Of a stretch of 25,775 bases of DNA, positions 1-9,090 are shown one piece after another. The stretch's first letter is position 1. Each line of letters begins with the position of its first letter. A model generated the notes under the pieces. That model saw nothing but the letters and a program-made list of their open reading frames with translations. It did not search any database and was not told the DNA's origin. Position numbers and translations under genes: made by a program. The stretch comes from Campylobacter sp. (GTDB taxonomy: Bacteria > Campylobacterota > Campylobacteria > Campylobacterales > Campylobacteraceae): assembly GCA_017506845.1 (NCBI GenBank), contig JAFVMP010000221.1, positions 1 through 25,775 on the forward strand. Reading direction: 5' to 3'.

Positions 1-387
1 TCAGAAGAATTACCAGCATTAACTAAATTAACCAATGAAGAGGATGTAAACAATTTATATTATGCTTTAAATAAATTAACTTCTTTTACTCACAATTTAA
101 ACAAACAAAAATCTTTTAGTAATTTTACTTTCACTTTATTTGCTCTACTTGCTTTGCCGAGTTTGGCATTGGCTGGCGGACTTTCGAGCGCTGAAAATTT
201 ACTTAATACAGTTTCAGGGTGGTTAACTGCTTTGTCAGCAGTTACTGTTACTATTGCTATCTTGGTAGTTGGCTATAAAATCACATTTGGTGGTCAAACA
301 ATTAGAGAATGCACGCCGATCATTATTGGTGCTGTTTTAATTGCATCTGCTTCAACTATAGCTGGTTTAATGCTTGGCAACATCTGA
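1..387 (+). CDS. virB2: VirB2-like major pilin, 5' end outside window
   Basis: The frame is open from base 1 and has no ATG before the mature region, so the gene starts to the left of the window. 128 codons are visible. The product is the type IV secretion pilin subunit, which sits in the inner membrane and is then assembled into the pilus. A hydrophobic leader (TLFALLALPSLALA) ends in a signal peptidase site at about visible residue 58. The mature part is about 70 residues with two membrane segments (around SAVTVTIAILVVGYKI and IIIGAVLIASASTIAGLML) joined by a short loop, as in the VirB2/TrbC family. A TTG at 154 lies inside the leader and is not a sensible start. The visible pre-sequence is at least 58 residues, longer than a usual leader. 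The stop (385-387) overlaps the ATG of the next gene. Identification is by length, topology and position first in the virB order. Confidence 0.85.
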   Translation, partial: SEELPALTKLTNEEDVNNLYYALNKLTSFTHNLNKQKSFSNFTFTLFALLALPSLALAGGLSSAENLLNTVSGWLTALSAVTVTIAILVVGYKITFGGQTIRECTPIIIGAVLIASASTIAGLMLGNI

Positions 388-3194
388 TGATAAATAAAGA
401 ACCTGTTTATAAAGCTATGACACGCCCAGCAATGATTTTCGGCATTCCTTTAATGCCATTTATGCTTGTGTGTTCGATTTTTGCTTTGATTGGTGTTTAT
501 ACAGAGATTTTTATGGCACTCTTAGGAGTGCCTGTATTATATGGTATGAAGCTTATGGCTAAAAAAGATGATTTGATTTTTAGACTTTGGTGGTTTAAAA
601 TCTTTTTGGCTTCTAATCCAAGAAATAGCTTATTTTATGGGGTAAAATCATTTGCACCCAGCCTATATCCTAAGCAAAAGCTTCATAAATTTGACATTCC
701 AAATATAGAAATATTAGCGAGTAAAAAAATGTTAAATAAGCCTACAAATTTATCAGTTATACCATCATTTGAAAAATTTATACCCTACGAAGTTAGTATA
801 AAAAATATTGTTTTAACAAAAAATTTTGATTTTATAGCTACTTATGCACTTGAAGGTATTGATTTTCAAGTTGAAAGCGACGAAGACAATGATTATGCAA
901 AAAATATATTACACTCATTTTTTAAGCAGTTTTTAGGAGATAAAATCAGTTTTTATTTTCATAGTATTAGAACAAGCACAAAACAGAGTTTAGATGGAAA
1001 TTTTAATAATGAATTTGCAAAATGCTTAAATGATGAGTATTTCAAAGGTCTTAATGAACACGCACTTAAAGAAAATAGACTTTATATAAGTATTATATAT
1101 TCGCCTTTTGATAGAACAACAAAATCAACATTTAGAAATTTTATCTCTCGTGATGCATTAAATGCTCGTGATAAACAAATTGTTAAAGAGATATCGCAAA
1201 TGGAGAAAATTTGTGTAAATGTTGAGACTGCTCTAAGTGTATTTAATCCTATAAGGCTTGGAGATTATGAATTTGAAAATGTTACTTACAATTCTCAATT
1301 AGAATTTTTTAATACTTTATTTAATGGCATTCATTATCCTATAATAAAACTTAAATCACCTATTAGTGCTTATCTCAAAGGAAATTTAAATAATATTCAG
1401 TTCTCACAAAATGTTGGGCTTATAAATCTAAATGATGGTTCTAAAAAATACTTTAAAGCAATCGAATTCCAGGACTATCCAAGCGAGACATATGTTGGAA
1501 TACTAGATGAGCTTTTATTTTTAGATATAGACTATGTGATAACACAAAGCTATGTTCCAACAAATATAAAGGAAGCAAAAGAAGCTCTAAAGTCTCAAAG
1601 AAAAAGACTAATTTCAGCGCAAGATGATGGTGTTAGTCAAGTTTTAGAACTTGATAATGCTTTAGATGAGCTCACTAACAATGAAATCGGTTTTGGAGAG
1701 TATCATTTTAGCATTGTGATATATGCAAATAGCAAAGAAGAGATAGAAAAAGCAACAAGTATTGTAGCTTCAGTAATCAATAATCGTGGATTTGTTACTT
1801 CTCAAGCTAATATCGCTCTAGCAGCTACCTATTTCGGGCAATTTCCTGCGAACTTTGCATATAGACCAAGACTTCATAAAATTTCTACTTTAAATTTAGC
1901 TAGTTTAGTATCACTTCATAGCTTTGGCAGAGGTAAAATGTGTAAAAATGCTTGGGGCGACGCAATTACTATGTTTAGAACACCGAACGGGACTCCATAT
2001 TTTTTCAATTTCCACGAAACTGATTTTCAAAAAGACCAATTTGGCGATATGGTACTAGCCAATTCCCTTGTTATTGGTAAATCAGGTGGTGGTAAAACAA
2101 TGTTGATGAACTTTATTTTAGCACAGATGACAAAATTTGCTGATAAAACTTCTTTTCCATCGGATTTGCCTGATAATGCAAAAAAACTTACTATGTTTTA
2201 TCTTGATAAAGATAAAGGTGCCATTGGTAATATAATGGCACTTGGTGGCAAATATATTATCGTTAAAGATGGCGAAAATAGTGGTTTTAATCCATTTATG
2301 GTTGAATCAACAAATGAAAATTTAAATAAACTAAAAACTCTAATGAAAATGCTTGTAACACGCAATGGCGAAATTCTCACAACTCTAGAAGAAGAGAATC
2401 TGAATAGAGCAGTTGAGAGTGTTATGAGATTTCCAATTGAAGATAGGCAATATGGTATTAGTCTAGTTTTGGAGCATTTGACCGAAGGTAGCGATGAGAC
2501 AAATTCAATGAAATCACGCTTAAATTTATGGAAGTCAGGCAATAAGTTTGGATGGGTGTTTGACAATGCAATTGATAATTTTAAATTTGACAATGACGAA
2601 ATTAACATTTATGGAATTGATGGAACCGATTTACTTGCTAATGCTGAAGTTAATGGCGTTGTTAGTTTTTATATTTTATGGCGTATATTTAGTGTTTGCG
2701 ATGGTAGGCGTTATGCTTGTTTTATTGATGAAGCTTGGGATTGGATTCGTAATGAAACAGTAGCCGATTTTGTATTTGATAAAGAAAAAACGATTCGTAA
2801 GCTAAATGGTTTTTTAGTCCTAGGAACGCAGAGTGTTGAAGATTTCGCAAAATCTCCAATAGCACGAGCTATTTTAGAGCAATCTGCGACTCTTGTCTTA
2901 TTGGCAAATGACAAAGCACAAGAAGAGGATTATTGCAAAGCACTTAACCTTAGTAAAGAAGTTTATGAGTTTGTAAAAACAACTATGAAAACTGATTACA
3001 AATTTTTAACAATAAAAGATCAAAGATTCAAAACTATTTCAACTATGGATCTTAGCTTTCTTGATAAAAAATATCTAAAAATTTTATCGACAGGAAAAGC
3101 ATACACAGAGCCTTTAGAACATATTTTAGATAAAAAATTGCCATATTTAGAACAACTTCAAGAAATTTATAAACTTTATGAAGGAGATAAATAA
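387..3194 (+). CDS. virB4: VirB3-VirB4 fusion ATPase of type IV secretion
   Basis: This is a 935-residue fusion of the small membrane protein VirB3 (about residues 1-75, with two hydrophobic segments around IFGIPLMPFMLVCSIFALIG and IFMALLGVPVLYGM) to the VirB4/CagE ATPase. VirB4 powers pilus and channel assembly at the inner membrane. The Walker A motif GKSGGGKT is at residues 564-571 and Walker B CFIDEAWDW has D781-E782. The C-terminal LGTQSVEDFAKS segment is typical of VirB4. The start is set at ATG 387, which overlaps the virB2 stop (TGATG); a GTG or TTG-led extension upstream would only translate virB2 out of frame. The gene abuts virB5 with no spacer, and AAGGAG near its end serves as the virB5 ribosome site. 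Fused VirB3/VirB4 is known from Campylobacter plasmids and Helicobacter elements. Confidence 0.95.
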   Translation: MINKEPVYKAMTRPAMIFGIPLMPFMLVCSIFALIGVYTEIFMALLGVPVLYGMKLMAKKDDLIFRLWWFKIFLASNPRNSLFYGVKSFAPSLYPKQKLHKFDIPNIEILASKKMLNKPTNLSVIPSFEKFIPYEVSIKNIVLTKNFDFIATYALEGIDFQVESDEDNDYAKNILHSFFKQFLGDKISFYFHSIRTSTKQSLDGNFNNEFAKCLNDEYFKGLNEHALKENRLYISIIYSPFDRTTKSTFRNFISRDALNARDKQIVKEISQMEKICVNVETALSVFNPIRLGDYEFENVTYNSQLEFFNTLFNGIHYPIIKLKSPISAYLKGNLNNIQFSQNVGLINLNDGSKKYFKAIEFQDYPSETYVGILDELLFLDIDYVITQSYVPTNIKEAKEALKSQRKRLISAQDDGVSQVLELDNALDELTNNEIGFGEYHFSIVIYANSKEEIEKATSIVASVINNRGFVTSQANIALAATYFGQFPANFAYRPRLHKISTLNLASLVSLHSFGRGKMCKNAWGDAITMFRTPNGTPYFFNFHETDFQKDQFGDMVLANSLVIGKSGGGKTMLMNFILAQMTKFADKTSFPSDLPDNAKKLTMFYLDKDKGAIGNIMALGGKYIIVKDGENSGFNPFMVESTNENLNKLKTLMKMLVTRNGEILTTLEEENLNRAVESVMRFPIEDRQYGISLVLEHLTEGSDETNSMKSRLNLWKSGNKFGWVFDNAIDNFKFDNDEINIYGIDGTDLLANAEVNGVVSFYILWRIFSVCDGRRYACFIDEAWDWIRNETVADFVFDKEKTIRKLNGFLVLGTQSVEDFAKSPIARAILEQSATLVLLANDKAQEEDYCKALNLSKEVYEFVKTTMKTDYKFLTIKDQRFKTISTMDLSFLDKKYLKILSTGKAYTEPLEHILDKKLPYLEQLQEIYKLYEGDK

Positions 3195-3938
3195 ATGAGA
3201 AAAATAGCCATTAGTTTAACTACGGCATTATTAATATCTAGCAGTAATGTTAATGCTGGTATTCCTGTCGTGGACGGCGTTGCAAATACTTTAGCTCAGC
3301 TTCAATTAACAAATATGATTACTGAATACGCACAAACAGCTATCAGATACGCAGAACAGCTCAATACTTGGAAGCAAGAAACAATTGATAGAGCTAAAGA
3401 ATATTATGCCAAAACAGGCATAAAAGATTCTATTCAAACAATAGAAGATGTATATGATACATATAATGAACTAAGCTCAGATATTATGGATGTAGTAGAT
3501 ACTGTTAATTCGCTTGGAAATTTAGATTTTTCAAATGAAGCCATAGGTATGGCAAAAAAAGTATTTGGTAGTGAAATATGTAATGATATTAATCCTCTAA
3601 TATCCTATGAATTAAAAATGCAATGCTATAGGGCTTACGCTGGAAGTTTTGAGACACTAAGAATACTTAATAGACAAACACATGAAACTGCTAAAGATAT
3701 TGAAAAGCTAAACGAATTAGCCTTTAAATTAAAAAAATCTCAAGACATAAAGGAAAGTGCAGATATAGCAAATGCGATAGAGATCACTAAAGCAAGAATA
3801 GAAAAAAAGAAAGAATATACTGAACAAGCTCTAGCTATGATTAAAGAACAAGAAAGAGTTGAACAAAAAAAATACGAACAAGCTATGCTAAAGGAGCAAT
3901 TCAACGAAAAATTAAAACTAGATTTTAGGATAAATTAA
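3195..3938 (+). CDS. virB5: VirB5-like minor pilus protein
   Basis: A 247-residue protein with a clear Sec signal peptide (MRKIAISLTTALLISSSNVNA, 21 residues, cleavage after VNA). The mature part is almost entirely helical, opening with GIPVVDGVANTLAQLQLTNM and ending in a charged coiled coil from about residue 170 (EKLNELAFKLKKSQ, then ARIEKKKEYTEQALAMIKEQE). This matches the VirB5/TrbJ-type P-type secretion proteins that sit at the pilus tip and help contact recipient cells. Two cysteines near residues 133 and 148 could pair in the periplasm. The ATG directly follows the virB4 stop and is preceded by GAAGGAG. The family is assigned from the signal peptide, the opening motif and the place between virB4 and virB6. 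Confidence 0.85.
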   Translation: MRKIAISLTTALLISSSNVNAGIPVVDGVANTLAQLQLTNMITEYAQTAIRYAEQLNTWKQETIDRAKEYYAKTGIKDSIQTIEDVYDTYNELSSDIMDVVDTVNSLGNLDFSNEAIGMAKKVFGSEICNDINPLISYELKMQCYRAYAGSFETLRILNRQTHETAKDIEKLNELAFKLKKSQDIKESADIANAIEITKARIEKKKEYTEQALAMIKEQERVEQKKYEQAMLKEQFNEKLKLDFRIN

Positions 3939-3941
3939 AAA

Positions 3942-4952
3942 ATGACACCCTTTCAAGATTTGTATTCTAATATGGTAAATTTTATATCCACTCTAAATGC
4001 AGAACAAGCCGTAATAGTTCAAATTTTATCTGCACTTAGAACAGCTATTATGATAGGCATAACTATATCTATATTATGGACAGCTACTCAAGTAATGTTA
4101 AATAGGAACACAAGTCCATTTAATGAGATTTTATGGAATATGTTTAAAAAAACAATTATTCTATCAGTAGTATTTGGTGGAGTTGCGTGGATGCAATACG
4201 CTTTACCTATAGCGCAAGAAGCATATAATCTATTTAGTATGAATGCAGGTAGTACATTTCCAGCTATGCTGGATAAAAATTTAAATTTTTTAGCAACTAC
4301 ATTTTGGAAAAGTATGTATGATAAATTAGGCTTTAATGCCAATATGTTTTTAATTCCCATATATGCTTTGGTTACTTATGCAGTATTTTTAATTGTAGCT
4401 TTAACGACTATAGTATTTTTATGCTTAACTACATTAACATCGCATTTACTTGTTCTTGTGTTGCCTTTTGCAATTATAGCATTGCTTTATGAGCAAACTA
4501 AAGATATTTTTGCTATGTGGTTAAAGTTATTTATTGCTAATTTATTAAGTGTACTATTAGGCTTTTTAGTAATAGAAACTTTTATGATTAAAATTTTTGA
4601 TACTCATTTTGAAACTTTGATAAAACAACCTAAGTTGGAAGTATCGGTATTATTAATTCTTTTAATCTCATCTTTGCTTGGTTTGAAAGTTTTTTCAATG
4701 GCATTGCAATTAGCTCAAAATTTGGTCGGAGTATCTCTTGATATGAGTAGTGGTGCTGGAACAGTAGGTGGAGCTGCTTCAAGTGCTGTTGGCAACATAG
4801 CTGGCTCAGGCACTAAATATGGCACAAAAGTCGGTGGTCAAATTTTAGGCAAAGGTGCGAAAGTTGGTAGTCAAATTTTAAACAAAGGGGCTATGAACAT
4901 AGGCAAAAATAGTGCTAATATGATTGGTAATGCCATCAATAAATTTAAGTAA
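3942..4952 (+). CDS. virB6: VirB6-like inner-membrane channel protein
   Basis: A 336-residue polytopic membrane protein of the VirB6/TrbL type, the inner-membrane part of the translocation channel. Hydrophobic segments are visible around residues 25-50 (ALRTAIMIGITISILWTATQ), 70-90, 135-160 (LIPIYALVTYAVFLIVALTT), 160-185, 195-215 and 230-255. The C-terminal 70 residues are Gly/Ser/Lys rich and contain an imperfect duplication (VGGQILGKGAK, then VGSQILNKGAM), a flexible cytoplasmic or periplasmic tail. An AGGA sits 11 bases before the ATG. The gene follows virB5 by 3 bases and precedes the lipoprotein gene by 10. Confidence 0.9.
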   Translation: MTPFQDLYSNMVNFISTLNAEQAVIVQILSALRTAIMIGITISILWTATQVMLNRNTSPFNEILWNMFKKTIILSVVFGGVAWMQYALPIAQEAYNLFSMNAGSTFPAMLDKNLNFLATTFWKSMYDKLGFNANMFLIPIYALVTYAVFLIVALTTIVFLCLTTLTSHLLVLVLPFAIIALLYEQTKDIFAMWLKLFIANLLSVLLGFLVIETFMIKIFDTHFETLIKQPKLEVSVLLILLISSLLGLKVFSMALQLAQNLVGVSLDMSSGAGTVGGAASSAVGNIAGSGTKYGTKVGGQILGKGAKVGSQILNKGAMNIGKNSANMIGNAINKFK

Positions 4953-4962
4953 GGATAAAAAA

Positions 4963-5199
4963 ATGAAAAAATTAATTTTTGGTGTTATTGTCTTTTCTTT
5001 AATGGTTGGCGGTTGTGCTATGTCAAATAATACAGCTCTATATGAGTATGATGATTATTTGGATGGCAACAATTGGATTAGTATAAATGGATCAAATGCT
5101 AAGCTAAATGAAGCTAGAGAGATAACAAAAGAAGTATTAATAGACAATAATAATACAGAATATAAATTAATAAATAATGGAGAAATCAGTGAAAAGTAA
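4963..5199 (+). CDS. virB7: VirB7-like outer-membrane lipoprotein
   Basis: A 78-residue lipoprotein. The leader MKKLIFGVIVFSLMVGGC gives a lipobox VGGC with the acceptor Cys at residue 18. The mature protein is about 60 residues, acidic and Asn rich. Its size and place between virB6 and virB8 match VirB7, which anchors and stabilises VirB9 in the outer-membrane core complex. The start is ATG 4963, preceded by AAGGA; the longer in-frame reading from 4924 would put a hydrophilic stretch before the signal peptide and overlap virB6. The stop overlaps the start of virB8. The name rests on synteny and the lipobox, since VirB7 proteins are too short and divergent for motif-based recognition. Confidence 0.8.
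   Translation: MKKLIFGVIVFSLMVGGCAMSNNTALYEYDDYLDGNNWISINGSNAKLNEAREITKEVLIDNNNTEYKLINNGEISEK
5179..5182 (+). promoter_or_regulatory. Ribosome binding site favouring a GTG start of virB8
   Basis: GGAG at 5179-5182 lies 6 bases before GTG 5189. The upstream in-frame ATG at 5177 has no Shine-Dalgarno-like sequence before it, only AT-rich sequence. The GTG is therefore the better supported start, and the site lies inside the lipoprotein coding sequence, which suggests translational coupling. Confidence 0.55.
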
Positions 5200-5929
5200 A
5201 TTTAGTTTTACAAAATTTAGTAACAAAAGTAATAACGCAAACAAGGCAGATCTATCATCATTTAGTAATGATGATAAAGAAGCTTTAAGTTATAACTCAA
5301 ATATTAGATATTTGATTGAAGCTTCCAATAAAAGAGCTTGGTTAATAAGTTTTATCTTTGGATTAATAGCTTTAGTTGCAGTAATGGCTGTTGCTTTATT
5401 GACACCACTAAAGCAATCTGTTCCATATGTAGTAAGAGTAGATAATATAAGCGGTATGGTTGACATAATATCTAAACTTGATGACGAAGCAACAATAATC
5501 AAAGACAATGAAGCACTAGATAAATACTTTACGGCTAACTATGTTAAACTTAGAGAACAATACTATTGGAACATATTAGAACAAGATTATTATAATGTTC
5601 AAGTATTCTCTACAAATCGTATAATTGCTGATTATCAATCTTTATATCAAGGTGCAAATAGTAGATTAGAAAAGTATAAAAATTCAACAGAGATTGAAAT
5701 TCAAATAATTTCTGTTGTTTTAACAAAATCTGCTGGTGAAAGTATAGCCACTATAAGATTTAACGAAATTGAAAAGAATTTACAAAGTAGTACTTCTAAA
5801 ACAAAAACTAAGGTAGCTACAATGGCTTACGAGTATGTTAAAAATTTAAATACTGAAAAGGAAAGGATATTAAATCCGCTTGGCTTTAAAGTCAATACCT
5901 ATAGAATAGATAGCGAGATTGAAAGATGA
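5189..5929 (+). CDS. virB8: VirB8-like inner-membrane core protein
   Basis: A 246-residue bitopic protein (250 if ATG 5177 is used). A hydrophilic cytoplasmic N-terminus of about 50 residues is followed by one membrane segment (LISFIFGLIALVAVMAVALL) and a periplasmic domain opening with TPLKQSVPYVVRVDNISG, a characteristic VirB8 pattern. A Tyr-rich segment (LREQYYWNILEQDYYNVQVF) and FNEIEKN follow, as in the NTF2-like VirB8 fold. VirB8 bridges the inner-membrane complex and the VirB9/B10 core. GTG 5189 is chosen for its well spaced GGAG; the overlap with the lipoprotein gene is then 11 bases. The stop overlaps the virB9 ATG (ATGA). Confidence 0.9.
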   Translation: MKSKFSFTKFSNKSNNANKADLSSFSNDDKEALSYNSNIRYLIEASNKRAWLISFIFGLIALVAVMAVALLTPLKQSVPYVVRVDNISGMVDIISKLDDEATIIKDNEALDKYFTANYVKLREQYYWNILEQDYYNVQVFSTNRIIADYQSLYQGANSRLEKYKNSTEIEIQIISVVLTKSAGESIATIRFNEIEKNLQSSTSKTKTKVATMAYEYVKNLNTEKERILNPLGFKVNTYRIDSEIER

Positions 5930-6870
5930 AAAAATTTATTATATTAGCTTTTTGTATCAATATAGCATTTGGATTAGCGTTGCCAAAAAACTCTAAATAT
6001 GATAATCGAATTAATCATATAAATTATAATGGCGAAAACGTAACACTAATCAAATTGGCTGTTGGTTATGTAACAATGCTGGAATTTGCAAATGATGAGC
6101 GTTCTATAAATATAGTTACAGGATTTAGTGATGGGTGGGAAATATTAGCAAAGGAAAATTTTGTATTTTTAAAGCCTAAAAGCTATGCTGTAAAACAAAA
6201 TGAACAAACTCTTACTGATGAAAATGGTAAAAAAATCAAATTAGATAGTTTTATTCACCCAACTTCTGAAATAGAAAAATGGAAAACAAATTTAATTATA
6301 ACAACTAATAAGAGAATTTATTCTTTTGATTTGGTGTTAGTCGACAATAATGAGAGTTTTAATTATCAAGTGTCTTTTAGATATCCACAAGAAGAGATGT
6401 TAAAAAGAGAAGAAGAGAGAAAAAAAATAGAATTAGCTCAGCTTAAAGCCGATGAAAAATCAAAAAAAGTTGCAGAGAAAAATAAAATTGAAAATGAGCT
6501 AAACAGAGTAAATGTACCACGTAATTATGATTTTGTAATGCATATTAATAAAAATTCTGAAAATATTGCACCAAATTTCGCTTATGATGATGGTGTATTT
6601 ACATATATTGGTTTTGATAATACAAAAACTATGCCTTCAGTTTTTTTATTTGATGAAACAAATGGCGAGACTATGGCAAATACTCATATAGAAAAGTACG
6701 GCAATTACGAAGTATTAGTTATTCATCAAACAGCTCAAAATATATTTTTAAGAAGTGGAGATAAACTTGTAGGCGTTAAGAATAATGGATATGCTAAAAA
6801 TCCATTAGAAAAAACTTTTACCACTAAAAGCAAAAATGTAATTAGAAAGGTTAAAGATGAGCGAAAATAA
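5926..6870 (+). CDS. virB9: VirB9/CagX-like outer-membrane core protein
   Basis: A 314-residue secreted protein with a signal peptide (MKKFIILAFCINIAFGLA). The N-terminal beta domain covers about residues 25-150. A highly charged helical linker follows (about 155-200, starting MLKREEERKKIELAQLKADE). The C-terminal domain has the VirB9 pattern RNYDFVMHINKN, then FAYDDGVFTYIGFDN and VIHQTAQNIFLRSGDKLVGV. VirB9 and VirB7 form the outer layer of the core complex, with VirB10 inside. ATGA overlap with virB8 and a 14-base overlap with virB10 indicate coupled translation. Confidence 0.92.
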   Translation: MKKFIILAFCINIAFGLALPKNSKYDNRINHINYNGENVTLIKLAVGYVTMLEFANDERSINIVTGFSDGWEILAKENFVFLKPKSYAVKQNEQTLTDENGKKIKLDSFIHPTSEIEKWKTNLIITTNKRIYSFDLVLVDNNESFNYQVSFRYPQEEMLKREEERKKIELAQLKADEKSKKVAEKNKIENELNRVNVPRNYDFVMHINKNSENIAPNFAYDDGVFTYIGFDNTKTMPSVFLFDETNGETMANTHIEKYGNYEVLVIHQTAQNIFLRSGDKLVGVKNNGYAKNPLEKTFTTKSKNVIRKVKDERK

Positions 6871-8092
6871 TCAAAATAATGAATTATTGCAAGATGATAG
6901 TGATATTAAAGATGAAAAAGTAGGAAAAAATAAAATAATGGTTTTAGGTGTAGCCATATTTGCTTTATTTTTGGTTGGTGTTGTTTTATGGACTACTTTT
7001 GGTGCTAAAAAAGAGCCTGTAGAAATCAAAACTATTGAAGAAAATTCTGACAGAAAAGATCTTAAAAATAAATCTTTTAGATCTGAAAATGAAGAGATAA
7101 ATATTAGCGAAGCAAAAAATGAAATAGTTGAGAATAGCGATACTGTAGTTGAAAGTAACCGTTTTAAGGATAGACCTATTGTAGAAAATAAACCTGAAGT
7201 TTATAAAAGCTCATCATTATTAATAATAAATAATAATGATAATATCGATACATCAAAAACATCTAAAACAAAGGAAGGATCTAGCGGTCTTGATATGAGT
7301 GATCCGTGCGTTGTATACGATGAAGCTCAAAAAAAATTTAGAAAATTAGGAGAAGATGAATGCCAATACCGTTTATCAAAGGGAATTACTTCTAAATATA
7401 TGAGCAAAACAGAGGTTACTGATGATATATATCAAACTGGCGTATATAAACCTTCTAGAGCTATAAAAAATGATTTTAATCCTACTTTAACACTGCCTGA
7501 AGGAACTTATATAGGTTGTAGTTTAAATACGAAGATTGTTAGTATGATTAGTGGTCAAATAAATTGCACCATATCTAATAATGTTTATAGTCAAGATGGA
7601 AAGGTGTTATTAATTGAAAAGGGCTCAAAGATGAGCGGTGGATTTAAAAGCGGGCAATTAAATGATGGAATGAATAGGATCTTTGTAGTTTGGAATAATA
7701 TTAGAACAACCGAAAATATTGATATACCGATCAACTCAGGTGCTACTGATGAATTAGGCGGTGCTGGTATAGAAGGCTGGGTTGATTATCATTATTTAAA
7801 AAGGTTTGGATCTGCAATACTTGTATCTGTGATTGATGATGCAATGGGTGCATTAGTAGATAGATATGTGAGAAAGACACACGAGAATCCAAATTCTATG
7901 GTTGCAAATTCAAGCGATGATGCTACGGCTCAAACAAGAGAAACTGCTAAAGAGATAGCAAGTAAAGTGCTTGATCAATTTGCAAATATTAAACCGACAC
8001 TATATCGCAATCACGGAGACATAGTTGGCGTATATGTAAATAGAGATATAGATTTTAGCAATGTATATGAATTGGAGTGGTCTCAAAAATGA
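6857..8092 (+). CDS. virB10: VirB10/TrbI-like core channel protein
   Basis: A 411-residue protein. Residues 1-22 are cytoplasmic and acidic, followed by one membrane segment (IMVLGVAIFALFLVGVVLW). Residues about 50-145 are a long Ser/Asn/Glu/Lys-rich linker instead of the proline-rich spacer of many VirB10 proteins. The TrbI-type beta-barrel domain begins near residue 210 with TLPEGTYIGCSLNTKIVS and continues through GQINCTISNNVYSQDGKVLL and KGSKMSGGFKSGQL; the two Cys are candidates for a disulphide. The helical antenna region corresponds to SAILVSVIDDAMGALVDRYV, and the C-terminus ends near YVNRDIDFSNVYEL. VirB10 spans both membranes and senses VirB4/VirB11/VirD4 energy use. AAAGG at 6846-6850 precedes the ATG by 6 bases. 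Confidence 0.95.
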   Translation: MSENNQNNELLQDDSDIKDEKVGKNKIMVLGVAIFALFLVGVVLWTTFGAKKEPVEIKTIEENSDRKDLKNKSFRSENEEINISEAKNEIVENSDTVVESNRFKDRPIVENKPEVYKSSSLLIINNNDNIDTSKTSKTKEGSSGLDMSDPCVVYDEAQKKFRKLGEDECQYRLSKGITSKYMSKTEVTDDIYQTGVYKPSRAIKNDFNPTLTLPEGTYIGCSLNTKIVSMISGQINCTISNNVYSQDGKVLLIEKGSKMSGGFKSGQLNDGMNRIFVVWNNIRTTENIDIPINSGATDELGGAGIEGWVDYHYLKRFGSAILVSVIDDAMGALVDRYVRKTHENPNSMVANSSDDATAQTRETAKEIASKVLDQFANIKPTLYRNHGDIVGVYVNRDIDFSNVYELEWSQK

Positions 8093-9087
8093 ATATATTA
8101 GAAGAAAATATAGTATTAAAAAAATATACAAATAACTTTTTTGGAAAATTTATAGCTGATGATAACATTAATGAAATTTGTTACAACGGCGAACATCTAC
8201 CCATAATGACCGAAGATATCAATGGAGTATGGCACGAAAACGAAAATACAATAAGCTTTGCAGATGCTATGAGTTATGCTCAAGCGTGTGCTAGTTATAA
8301 AAAAGATAAAATAGATAAGACAAAGCCTATTTTGTCAACTATGTTGCCTAGTGGAGAAAGATTGCAAATAGTAATTCCACCTGTTGTAGAAGATAAGTGT
8401 GTAAGTATTACCATCAGAAAGCCTAGCAAGATTATCTATACTATAGATGATTATATCAAAAATGGCTCTTTAAGTGAAAATATGGCTTTGTTTTTAAAAG
8501 AGAGTATTGAAAAAGGTAAAAATGTTGTTATTTGCGGTGAAACTGGCAGTGGTAAGACAACATTTATGAAAACATTAGTTACATATATACCTAGATCAGA
8601 AAGACTGATATCGATTGAAGATACCAGAGAGCTTGTTTTTGCTGAACATACAAATAGGGTGCATTTAGTATATCCTAGTGAAGCAAAAAGCAGTGATTTG
8701 ATAAATTCCGCTTCACTTTTAAAATCTTGTTTGCGTATGAAACCATCTCGTATTTTGTTAGCAGAGCTTAGGGGTGGAGAAACATACGACTTTTTAAATG
8801 TTCTCTCAAGCGGTCACGGTGGCTCTATGACCAGTTGTCACGCTGGTAGCGTAAAACAATGCCAAGATAGACTTGTAATGATGGCTATGCAACACGATGA
8901 TGCTAGAGTGCTTGGTAGAGAGATGATAGCTGAAGTAGTATCTCATACAATTGATATTATTGTGGTGTTTAAAAAACACGGCGCCAAAAGACAGGTTGTT
9001 GAGTATTTAAAAGATGGTGAAATTTATAGTCTAGATGATAAGGGCGAATTCCATAGAAAAGATAAAATCAATAAATTCAAAGGATAA
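8089..9087 (+). CDS. virB11: VirB11 traffic ATPase
   Basis: A 332-residue hexameric secretion ATPase of the VirB11/PilT family, on the cytoplasmic side of the channel. The Walker A motif GETGSGKT is at residues 150-157. The Asp box ISIEDTREL follows, then Walker B-like RILLAELRGGE with E226, and the His box MTSCHAGSV with H251. Length is normal for the family. ATG 8089 overlaps the virB10 stop (ATGA) and has GGAG at 8074-8077. A GTG four codons upstream (8077) is in frame but overlaps that GGAG, so it is not preferred. Confidence 0.95.
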   Translation: MNILEENIVLKKYTNNFFGKFIADDNINEICYNGEHLPIMTEDINGVWHENENTISFADAMSYAQACASYKKDKIDKTKPILSTMLPSGERLQIVIPPVVEDKCVSITIRKPSKIIYTIDDYIKNGSLSENMALFLKESIEKGKNVVICGETGSGKTTFMKTLVTYIPRSERLISIEDTRELVFAEHTNRVHLVYPSEAKSSDLINSASLLKSCLRMKPSRILLAELRGGETYDFLNVLSSGHGGSMTSCHAGSVKQCQDRLVMMAMQHDDARVLGREMIAEVVSHTIDIIVVFKKHGAKRQVVEYLKDGEIYSLDDKGEFHRKDKINKFKG

Positions 9088-9090
9088 AAA

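Noticed and set aside
309-386. Longer start of VirB3/B4 at 309
   Set aside because: It would overlap virB2 by 79 bases; the ATG at 387 joins the virB2 stop directly and begins the known VirB3 N-terminus.
2198-2608. Minus-strand ORF of 136 codons within virB4 (and similar ones in virB6, virD4 and topB)
   Set aside because: They are shadows of conserved plus-strand domains, with no ribosome site and no recognisable product.
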